NCBI GenBank assembly: GCA_017577565.1
Contig: PKRH01000099.1
Span: forward strand, 1 to 13,532
Direction of reading: 5' to 3'
Source of the DNA: Thermoanaerobacterales bacterium
GTDB lineage: Bacteria; Actinomycetota; Acidimicrobiia; Acidimicrobiales; JACDCH01
DNA length: 13,532 nt
Numbering within the stretch: the stretch's first letter is position 1; every line of letters begins with the position of its first letter. A program made the position numbers and the translations under genes. The notes beneath the pieces were generated by a model. It did no database searches, was not told the origin of the DNA, and saw nothing but the letters and a program-made list of their open reading frames with translations. This document shows, piece after piece, positions 6,177-12,466 of the stretch.

Positions 6177-6485
6177 ATGGACGACCTGATGCTGAACCAG
6201 TTCCTGCTCCTGGGTGCCGTGCTGTTCTGCATCGGCGTCTACGGGGTCATCGCTCGCAAGAACACCGTCCTGGTGCTGATGTCGATCGAGCTGATCCTCA
6301 ACGCGGTCAACATCAACCTGATCGCGTTCGGCGCCATGAACGGTGACATCGCCGGCGCGGTGTTCGCCCTCTTCGTCATCGCCGTGGCGGCCGCCGAGGT
6401 CGGCGTCGGCCTGGCGATGGTGCTGATCATCTACCGGAACCGGTCGAGCGTCGACCTCGACGACGTCGACTCGATGAGGGGCTGA
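6177..6485 (+). CDS. nuoK: NADH-quinone oxidoreductase subunit K (NuoK)
   Basis: This is a 102-residue ND4L homologue with three transmembrane helices (about 8-26, 30-52 and 60-85), the normal length for NuoK. The two membrane glutamates that relay protons are present: Glu38 in SIELILNAVNI and Glu74 in AAAEVGVGLA. Their 36-residue separation equals that of E. coli Glu36/Glu72. A short acidic tail (SVDLDDVDSMRG) ends the protein. It starts at ATG 6177, 4 bases after nuoJ, with GGTGA (6168-6172) overlapping the nuoJ stop as its likely ribosome binding site. Confidence 0.95.
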   Translation: MDDLMLNQFLLLGAVLFCIGVYGVIARKNTVLVLMSIELILNAVNINLIAFGAMNGDIAGAVFALFVIAVAAAEVGVGLAMVLIIYRNRSSVDLDDVDSMRG

Positions 6486-6493
6486 GGTCGACC

Positions 6494-8554
6494 GTGCTCG
6501 AGAACGCCTGGATCATCCCGCTCGTCCCCGCGGCGTCGTTCTTCCTCATCCTGCTGATCGGCAAGCGGCTGCCGCACAAGGGCAGCGAGCTCGGCATCGC
6601 CGCGGTCGCCATCGCCTTCGTGCTGGCGCTGGTCGTCAACGTCCAGTGGTTCGACCGGGTCGAGAACCCGCCGCACGAGGCCGGCCACGGCACCGAGCAC
6701 GTCGTCGAGCCCGTCGAGAAGGGCTGGACGTGGTTCCAGAGCGGCGACGTCGACATCGAGGTCGGCATGCTGCTCGACGGCCCGGCGGTGATGATGCTCT
6801 TCGTCGTCACCCTGGTGTCGCTGCTGGTCCACGTCTACTCGACCGACTACGTGGCCGGCGACCGCCGCTACACGCACTTCTTCGCCTTCCTCTCGCTGTT
6901 CACGGCGTCGATGCTCGGCCTCGTCATGGCCAAGACGACGCTGCAGCTGATCGTCTGCTGGGAGCTCGTCGGCGTCTGCTCGTTCGCCCTGATCGGCCAC
7001 TGGTGGGAGGAGAAGGCCAACAGCGACGCCGCCCTCAAGGCGTTCATCACCAACCGCGTCGGCGACGTCGGCCTGCTGTGCGGCATGATCACGCTGTTCT
7101 GGGCGGCCGGCGGCACCTTCGACATCCTCGAGATCAACACGCTGGCCCTCGAGGGCGGCATCAGCCAGACGGCGCTCACCGTCGCCTCCTGCGCGCTCAT
7201 CGCCGCGGTCATGTCGAAGTCCGGCCAGTTCATCCTCCACACCTGGCTGCCGGACGCCATGGCCGGCCCGACGCCGGTGTCCGCCCTCATCCACGCGGCG
7301 ACGATGGTCGTGGCCGGCATCTACATGGTCGGACGCCTCTACGGCGTCTTCTTCGAGGGCCTGGAGATCGGCACCTCGACCTTCAACCTGCTCGCGCTCG
7401 TCGGCGGCGTCACCGTGATCGGCGGGGCCGGGCTGGCCTTCGTCCAGAGCGACATCAAGAAGGTGCTGGCCTACTCGACGGTCTCCCAGCTCGGCTACAT
7501 GGTCATGGCGCTGGGCGTCGGGGCCTGGACCGCCGCCTTCTTCCACCTGTTCACCCACGCCTTCTTCAAGGCCTGCCTGTTCCTCGGCTCGGGCTCGGTC
7601 AGCCACGCCGTCCACAGCTTCGACATGAAGCGGGACATGGGCGGCCTGCGCCGGTGGATGCCGCAGACCTACAAGACGTTCCTCATCTCCACCGGGGCGC
7701 TCATCGGCATCTTCCCGCTCGCCGGGTTCTGGTCGAAGGACGAGATCCTCGCCGGCGCCTCGCAGCTCGGCGGCGAGGGGGGCTACAAGGCCTTCCTCGT
7801 GGTCGGCCTCATCGGCGCCCTGATGACCGCCGCCTACATGACCCGCTGCGTCTACCTCACGTTCTTCGGCGAGTACCGCGGCCACGGCGAGCCCCACGAG
7901 TCCGGCCCCCGCATCACCGTCCCGCTGTGGATCCTGGCCGGGCTGGCGGTCGTCGCCGGCTTCGCCAACATCCCCGACAGCGGCGCGCTGAGCTTCGTGC
8001 CCGAGGGCGCCGCCCTCCGGTTCGAGCACTTCTTCGAGCCCAAGGGCCCGTACTTCCCGGTCGAGGGCTTCAGCCACCCGAGCTTCAGCCTGGGCATCGC
8101 GCTGGTCAGCACGGTGATCGCCGCCCTCGGCATCGGCGCCTCGTACCTCTGGTACTGGCGGGGCGTCGGGGTCCACGGCATCACCCGGCGCAACGCCCTC
8201 GCCCGGGCCGGCTACCGGTTCCTCGAGAACAAGTACTACTTCGACCACCTCTACACGGGCGTCATCGCCGGTGGCACGAAGGGCCCGATCGCCCGGGCCG
8301 CCTACTGGGTCAACCAGAACGTCATCGACGGCATCGTCAACGGCGCCGGACGGGCCGCCACGGTGGTCGGCCGCTTCGTCTACCAGCGCATCGACCAGCA
8401 GGTCGTCGACGGCGCGGTCAACTCGTCCGCCGAGGTGGCCAACACCACCGGCCAGGTCTTCCGCCAGCTCACCTCCGGCAAGGTGCAGCAGTACGGGGCG
8501 CTCCTCTTCGGGGCCGCCGCGCTGTTCGCCGGGGCCATCATCCTCTTCGTCTGA
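6494..8554 (+). CDS. nuoL: NADH-quinone oxidoreductase subunit L (NuoL)
   Basis: This is a 686-residue antiporter-like subunit (ND5 homologue), the distal proton pump of the membrane arm. Length is somewhat above E. coli NuoL (about 613). Channel residues are present: Glu157 in CWELVGVCSF, Lys242 in SKSGQFILHTWLPDAMAGPT, and the conserved PVSALIHAATMV with His267. VQSDIKKVLAYSTVSQLGYM marks the next half-channel. The C-terminal part forms the long lateral helix along the membrane arm. It contains two similar segments, NQNVIDGIVNGAG and DQQVVDGAVNSSA, followed by a last transmembrane anchor. Similar repeated VDG-VN segments are, as far as I recall, common in bacterial NuoL. An insertion rich in His/Glu (about 55-90) separates the first helices. 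The start is GTG 6494, with GAGGT (6484-6488) 5 bases upstream, overlapping the nuoK stop. Confidence 0.96.
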   Translation: MLENAWIIPLVPAASFFLILLIGKRLPHKGSELGIAAVAIAFVLALVVNVQWFDRVENPPHEAGHGTEHVVEPVEKGWTWFQSGDVDIEVGMLLDGPAVMMLFVVTLVSLLVHVYSTDYVAGDRRYTHFFAFLSLFTASMLGLVMAKTTLQLIVCWELVGVCSFALIGHWWEEKANSDAALKAFITNRVGDVGLLCGMITLFWAAGGTFDILEINTLALEGGISQTALTVASCALIAAVMSKSGQFILHTWLPDAMAGPTPVSALIHAATMVVAGIYMVGRLYGVFFEGLEIGTSTFNLLALVGGVTVIGGAGLAFVQSDIKKVLAYSTVSQLGYMVMALGVGAWTAAFFHLFTHAFFKACLFLGSGSVSHAVHSFDMKRDMGGLRRWMPQTYKTFLISTGALIGIFPLAGFWSKDEILAGASQLGGEGGYKAFLVVGLIGALMTAAYMTRCVYLTFFGEYRGHGEPHESGPRITVPLWILAGLAVVAGFANIPDSGALSFVPEGAALRFEHFFEPKGPYFPVEGFSHPSFSLGIALVSTVIAALGIGASYLWYWRGVGVHGITRRNALARAGYRFLENKYYFDHLYTGVIAGGTKGPIARAAYWVNQNVIDGIVNGAGRAATVVGRFVYQRIDQQVVDGAVNSSAEVANTTGQVFRQLTSGKVQQYGALLFGAAALFAGAIILFV

Positions 8555-8575
8555 CGGCTACCGCCAAGGTTCACG

Positions 8576-10123
8576 ATGGACAACAACCAGTTCCTGACCG
8601 ATTGGGGCCTCACGCTCATGGTGTTCCTGCCGCTGGCAGGGGCGCTCGTGATGCTGCTGATCCCCCGCGCCGAGGAGACCACCCACAAGGTGGTGGCCCT
8701 GGCGGTGGCGCTGGCCACGGCCGGCATCGGCGGCGCGGTCATCGCCGACTTCGACTACGGCGCGACCGACACCCTGCAGTTCACGGTCGACGAGTCGTGG
8801 ATCGAGGTCATCAACGCCCGCTACGCCATCGGCATCGACGGGCTGGCCGTCCCGCTCATCGCCCTGACGCTGCTGGTGGTGCCGCTGTGCATCATCTACA
8901 GCTGGAACCACTTCCCCGAGCCGCGGAACCCGAAGGCGTTCCTCGTCCTGCTGCTGGTGCTGCACACCGGCATGCTCGGCACCTTCGTGGCGCAGGACCT
9001 CATCCTGTTCTTCGTCTTCTTCGAGGTCGTCCTGCTGCCGATGTACTTCCTCATCGGCGTGTGGGGCGGTGAGCAGCGCCAGTACGCCGCCATCAAGTTC
9101 TTCCTCTTCACGCTGTTCGGCTCGGCGCTGATGCTGGTCAGCTTCCTCGCCCTCTACTTCGTCGCCGACGTCGACAGCTTCGTCATGAGCGACCTCGCCC
9201 GGGGCGTGGCCGAGGCCGGGGTCGACCACCGGACCCAGATGCTCATCTTCGGCGGCATGTTCCTGGGCTTCGGCATCAAGGTGCCGATCTTCCCGTTCCA
9301 CACCTGGCTGCCCGACGCCCACACCCAGGCGCCGACCGTCGGCTCGGTCATCCTGGCCGCGGTGCTGCTGAAGCTCGGCACCTACGGCTTCGTGCGGGTC
9401 GCGCTGCCGATCCTGCCCGAGGCGGCGGCCGACTGGGCGCCCTGGATCGGCCTGCTGGCCGTCATCGGCATCATCTACGGCGCCCTGGCCTGCCTGGCCC
9501 AGACCGACATGAAGCGCCTCATCGCCTTCTCGTCGGTGGCCCACATGGGCTTCACGATGCTGGGCATCTCGACGCTCACCGACTTCGGCCTGAACGCCGC
9601 GGTCATGGGCATGGTCGCCCACGGCCTCATCACCGGCATGCTCTTCTTCCTGACGGGCTCGGTGAAGGAGCGCTGGCACACGCTCGAGATCCGGCGGCTG
9701 GGCGGCATCCTGGTCAAGGCGCCGCGGCTGGGCTGGGTCCTCGGCTTCTCGGCCATGGCCTCGCTCGGCCTGCCCGGCCTGGCCGGGTTCTGGGGCGAGT
9801 TCCCCGCCATCCTCGCCGCCTACGAGCCGGGCGCCGACCTCAGCCAGACGACGTTCCGGGTGTACATGGTCGTGGCCGCCATCGGCACGGTGTTCGCCGC
9901 CGGCTACCTGCTCTGGCTCTACCAGCGCACGGCCTTCGGCACGCCGACCGAGGAGTTCGAGCACGAGGAGATCCACGACGTGCTCCCGTCCGAGTGGATC
10001 GCCTGGGTGCCGATGCTGGTGCTCATCCTGGCCATCGGCATCTTCCCCAACATCGTGTTCCGGGTCAGCGACGGGCAGATGACCGCGGTCGCCCAGTCGA
10101 TCGCCGCCGCGGTGGGCGGCTGA
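8576..10123 (+). CDS. nuoM: NADH-quinone oxidoreductase subunit M (NuoM)
   Basis: This is a 515-residue antiporter-like subunit (ND4 homologue) with about 14 transmembrane helices. The proton-channel residues are intact: Glu150 in FFEVVLLPMYFLIGVWGG, Lys235 in GFGIKVPIFPFHTWLPDAHT, Lys266 in LLKLGTYG, and Glu408 in GFWGEFPAI. These correspond to E. coli Glu144, Lys234, Lys265 and Glu407. LAQTDMKRLIAFSSVAHMGF (307-326) is the classic sequence of the second half-channel. ATG 8576 is preceded by CAAGGT (8565-8570) with good spacing. The 21-base gap from nuoL is the longest within the operon. NuoN begins 6 bases after the stop. Confidence 0.96.
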   Translation: MDNNQFLTDWGLTLMVFLPLAGALVMLLIPRAEETTHKVVALAVALATAGIGGAVIADFDYGATDTLQFTVDESWIEVINARYAIGIDGLAVPLIALTLLVVPLCIIYSWNHFPEPRNPKAFLVLLLVLHTGMLGTFVAQDLILFFVFFEVVLLPMYFLIGVWGGEQRQYAAIKFFLFTLFGSALMLVSFLALYFVADVDSFVMSDLARGVAEAGVDHRTQMLIFGGMFLGFGIKVPIFPFHTWLPDAHTQAPTVGSVILAAVLLKLGTYGFVRVALPILPEAAADWAPWIGLLAVIGIIYGALACLAQTDMKRLIAFSSVAHMGFTMLGISTLTDFGLNAAVMGMVAHGLITGMLFFLTGSVKERWHTLEIRRLGGILVKAPRLGWVLGFSAMASLGLPGLAGFWGEFPAILAAYEPGADLSQTTFRVYMVVAAIGTVFAAGYLLWLYQRTAFGTPTEEFEHEEIHDVLPSEWIAWVPMLVLILAIGIFPNIVFRVSDGQMTAVAQSIAAAVGG

Positions 10124-10129
10124 CGCGCC

Positions 10130-11662
10130 ATGTCGGTCCTCGCCACCGTCGCCGGCCTCGGACACGCCGCCCAGGCGGCCAGGGACGCCTTCGAGCGCCC
10201 GGCCGTCGACTGGCACGCCCTCGCCCCCGACCTCGTCGTCGTGGGCGTGCTGTGCCTGGTCCTCGTGGCCGACCTGTTCCTGCCCGAGGACCGCAAGGGC
10301 GTGCTCCCCTCGCTCGCGGGCCTCGGCCTGCTCGCGGCCATGGTGCCCGTCCTGACGCTGGCGGCCGACGGCACCGACCGGGTGTTGTTCGGCGGCGCGT
10401 ACGCCGTCGACAACTTCGCCCTGGTGCTGAAGGCGCTGTTCCTGGTCTCCGGGTACGTGGTCGTCCTGCTGTCGACCAACTACATCGCCGAGGGCGACTA
10501 CGCCGAGGGCGAGTACTACTTCCTGCTGCTCGCCTCGATCCTCGGCATGACCGTGATGGCGTCGGCCCGTGACCTCGTCACGATCTTCGTCGCCCTGGAG
10601 ATGCTCTCCATCCCCGCCTACCTCCTCGCCGGGTGGCGCAAGCGTGACCCGAAGGGCAACGAGGCGGGCGTGAAGTACTACCTGATGGGCGTCTTCGCCA
10701 CCGGCATCCTCCTCTACGGGATGTCGCTGGTGTACGGCCTCGCGGGCACGACCCAGCTGGCCGGCATCGGCGAAGCGCTGGCGACCGGCGAGTCGGTCCC
10801 GGTCATCAGCCTGGCGGTCGTGCTGGTCGTGGCCGGGTTCGCCTTCAAGGTGTCGGCGGTACCGTTCCACACCTGGGCGCCGGACACCTACGAGGGCGCG
10901 CCGACGCCGATCACGGCCTTCCTGTCGGTGTCGTCCAAGGCGGCCGGCTTCGTGGCGCTCGTCCAGCTCGTCGTCATCGGCTTCGCCGGCCAGACCGAGG
11001 TCGTGCGCCCGCTCCTGTGGCTGCTGGCGGTCCTGTCGATGACGGTCGGCAACGTCGTCGCCCTGCGCCAGACCAACCTGGTGCGGATGCTCGCCTACTC
11101 GGGCATCTCGCAGGCCGGCTTCATCCTGGCGCCGCTCGCCGTGGTGGGGCAGATCGGCGAGTCGACGCTCACGTCCGTCGTCACCTACCTGCTGATCTAC
11201 GCCGCCATGAACCTCGGTGCCTTCACCGTGGTCATGGCCGTGGCCCGCAAGACCGGCAGCGCCGAGATCCCGAGCTTCGGCGGCTTGATCACCTACGCGC
11301 CGTCGCTCGCCGTCCTGATGTCGATCTTCCTGTTCGCCCTGGCCGGCATCCCGCCGCTGGCCGGCTGGCTGGCCAAGTTCGTGGCGTTCCGGGCCGTGGT
11401 CGACGCGGACACCGGCTGGGCCTACGCCCTGGCCGTGATCATGGCGATCAACTCGGTGATCTCGCTCGGCTACTACGCGAACGTCGCCCGGGAGATGTGG
11501 ATGAACCCCGTGCCCGACGGCGACACCAGCCGGGTGCGGGTGCCGGTCTCGCTCACCGCGGCGCTGGCCATCACCGGTCTACTGACGATCGCCTTCGGCG
11601 TCACCCAGTGGGCGACCGACCTGGGCGACGTGGCCACGTTCGTCGCCTCGGTCTCGCCGTAG
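10130..11662 (+). CDS. nuoN: NADH-quinone oxidoreductase subunit N (NuoN)
   Basis: This is a 510-residue antiporter-like subunit (ND2 homologue), the pump closest to NuoK. Key residues are Glu157 in FVALEMLSIPAYLLAGW, Lys240 in GFAFKVSAVPFHTWAPD, Lys270 in SVSSKAAGF, and Lys416 in GIPPLAGWLAKFVAF. The Lys240-Lys270 spacing of 30 equals E. coli Lys217-Lys247. The N-terminal 27 residues are poorly conserved and precede the first helix. ATG 10130 follows the nuoM stop by 6 bases with only a weak GGTGGGCGG upstream, so translation is probably coupled. It is the last gene of the operon. It ends at TAG 11660-11662, just before a strong hairpin and a convergent gene. Confidence 0.96.
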   Translation: MSVLATVAGLGHAAQAARDAFERPAVDWHALAPDLVVVGVLCLVLVADLFLPEDRKGVLPSLAGLGLLAAMVPVLTLAADGTDRVLFGGAYAVDNFALVLKALFLVSGYVVVLLSTNYIAEGDYAEGEYYFLLLASILGMTVMASARDLVTIFVALEMLSIPAYLLAGWRKRDPKGNEAGVKYYLMGVFATGILLYGMSLVYGLAGTTQLAGIGEALATGESVPVISLAVVLVVAGFAFKVSAVPFHTWAPDTYEGAPTPITAFLSVSSKAAGFVALVQLVVIGFAGQTEVVRPLLWLLAVLSMTVGNVVALRQTNLVRMLAYSGISQAGFILAPLAVVGQIGESTLTSVVTYLLIYAAMNLGAFTVVMAVARKTGSAEIPSFGGLITYAPSLAVLMSIFLFALAGIPPLAGWLAKFVAFRAVVDADTGWAYALAVIMAINSVISLGYYANVAREMWMNPVPDGDTSRVRVPVSLTAALAITGLLTIAFGVTQWATDLGDVATFVASVSP

Positions 11663-11679
11663 GCCCCGGGCCGGGGCCG

Positions 11680-11714
11680 GCCCCCGGTCGACGGTCCGGC
11701 CGCCGACCGGGGGC
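11680..11714. terminator. Bidirectional GC-rich hairpin between convergent genes
   Basis: An 11-base perfect inverted repeat, GCCCCCGGTCG (11680-11690) and CGACCGGGGGC (11704-11714), encloses a 13-base spacer. The spacer can extend the stem by three more pairs past one mismatch. A smaller repeat, GGCCCC/GGGGCC (11662-11678), directly overlaps the nuoN stop. There is no T-tract on either side, as is usual for candidate terminators in GC-rich actinobacteria. The position, between the 3' ends of nuoN and the minus-strand lipoprotein gene, suggests it serves both. Confidence 0.6.
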
Positions 11715-11725
11715 GTCGCGCCCGG

Positions 11726-12385
11726 TCAGCCCTCGCCCAGCGCCAGCTCGGCCAGCGCCACCAACGTCGGGGTGTCGGCCACCGGCACGCCGAAGGGCGG
11801 CTGGGACTCGACGAACAGCGCGCTGCCGTCGCCCAGGTCGACGATCAGCTCGACCTTCTGGTTGCCGAACGTGTGGTCGACGAAGGCGCGCTCGCCGAGC
11901 CCGTCGACGGGCTCCATGTCCTCGGGCCGGCGACCGACCTCGAACTCCTCGTAGAGGTCGATGCCCTCGGGCGGGGTGCCCGTGTAGATGGCGTACTCGT
12001 GGGGCTCGTCGTCGCCCGGCACGGCCACCTCGAACGTGCAGCCGTCGACGACGTAGTTGAACTCGCTCCCGTCGGACCGCAGGAAGACCGGCTCGCCGCC
12101 CCGGCCGGTGGCGTCGGCGACCTCGCCGATGACGCCGGTGAGCTCGTCCTCGGTCAGGTTCTTGCACGGCCCCGTCACGGCGCCGTCGCCCGACCCGTCG
12201 CCGGTCCCGTCCTCGGCCCCGTCGTCGGCGGCCTCCGCCACCGTCGTCTCGGTCGGCTCGTCGTCCCGTGCGCCGCTCGCCTCGGTGTCGTCGCCGTCGT
12301 CGCCGCACGCCCCGAGGGCGAGGGCGCAGGCCGCTGCCAACGTGACGGCGATCGCCGTCCTGCGTGTGTGTTCCCGTCCAACCAT
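11726..12385 (-). CDS. Secreted lipoprotein, possibly DUF3558-like
   Basis: This is a 219-residue protein with a lipoprotein signal peptide: basic start (MVGREHTRR), hydrophobic core, and lipobox LGAC with lipidated Cys27. An Asp/Glu/Gly-rich linker (28-72) follows, then a small globular domain. That domain starts with GPCKNLTEDELTGVIGEV (72-89). It contains Cys74 and Cys116, likely a disulphide, a central DGLGERAFVD (161-170), and a helix ending in ALAELAL (209-216). The pattern resembles DUF3558-type actinobacterial lipoproteins (PC-x-Lt at the start, a second Cys, LA-rich end), but I cannot confirm this without a profile search. No enzymatic motif is visible. It is convergent to nuoN and divergent from the methyltransferase gene, so it forms its own transcription unit. 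ATG at 12385 follows a promoter-like element with no ribosome binding site. Confidence 0.85.
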   Translation of the reverse strand: MVGREHTRRTAIAVTLAAACALALGACGDDGDDTEASGARDDEPTETTVAEAADDGAEDGTGDGSGDGAVTGPCKNLTEDELTGVIGEVADATGRGGEPVFLRSDGSEFNYVVDGCTFEVAVPGDDEPHEYAIYTGTPPEGIDLYEEFEVGRRPEDMEPVDGLGERAFVDHTFGNQKVELIVDLGDGSALFVESQPPFGVPVADTPTLVALAELALGEG

Positions 12386-12389
12386 CGAG

Positions 12390-12418
12390 CTGACGTTAGT
12401 GGCGGCTGCTGCGATGCT
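12390..12418 (+). promoter_or_regulatory. Putative promoter of the methyltransferase gene
   Basis: CTGACG (12390-12395, four of six matches to TTGACA) and GATGCT (12413-12418) are separated by 17 bases. Transcription would start near 12425-12430, close to ATG 12428 and the in-frame GTG 12430. This is motif reading only. Confidence 0.35.
12393..12398 (-). promoter_or_regulatory. -10-like element of the lipoprotein gene (leaderless type)
   Basis: On the minus strand TAACGT (fitting TAnnnT) lies 7 bases before the ATG of the lipoprotein gene. This spacing would place the transcript 5' end at the start codon. No -35 resembling TTGACA is evident and no Shine-Dalgarno sequence is present. The element overlaps the -35-like element of the opposite promoter. 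Confidence 0.4.
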
Positions 12419-12427
12419 TGGCGCACC

Positions 12428-12466
12428 ATGTGCGCCCTCCGACCCCGTCCCGCCCGCCTGCCGTGA
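12428..12466 (+). other. Possible 12-codon leader ORF overlapping the methyltransferase start
   Basis: ATG 12428 opens a 12-residue frame (MCALRPRPARLP) whose TGA (12464-12466) overlaps the GTG at 12463 as GTGA. It starts about 9 bases after the -10-like GATGCT, so it could be a leaderless leader peptide that couples translation into the methyltransferase. It may equally be chance, with the methyltransferase starting at GTG 12430 in its own frame. Confidence 0.25.

Noticed and set aside
6431..8248. Long minus-strand open frame (about 605 codons) opposite nuoL
   Set aside because: It is antisense to nuoL, of low complexity (Asp, Glu, Gly, Arg, Ala) and has no family motif. High-GC codon bias on the plus strand leaves few stops in this frame.
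8290..8500. Internal duplication in the NuoL C-terminus as a novel feature
   Set aside because: The two VDG-VN segments are real, but as far as I recall similar repeats occur in the lateral-helix region of many bacterial NuoL proteins.
6646..9072. Plus-strand open frame of about 808 codons spanning nuoL and nuoM
   Set aside because: It is an out-of-frame reading rich in Arg, Pro and His. The overlapping nuoL and nuoM frames carry the family motifs.
8558..10870. Minus-strand open frame of about 770 codons opposite nuoM and nuoN
   Set aside because: It has the same antisense origin. Its His/Gln/Asp/Gly-rich composition has no domain, while the plus strand encodes clear NuoM and NuoN.
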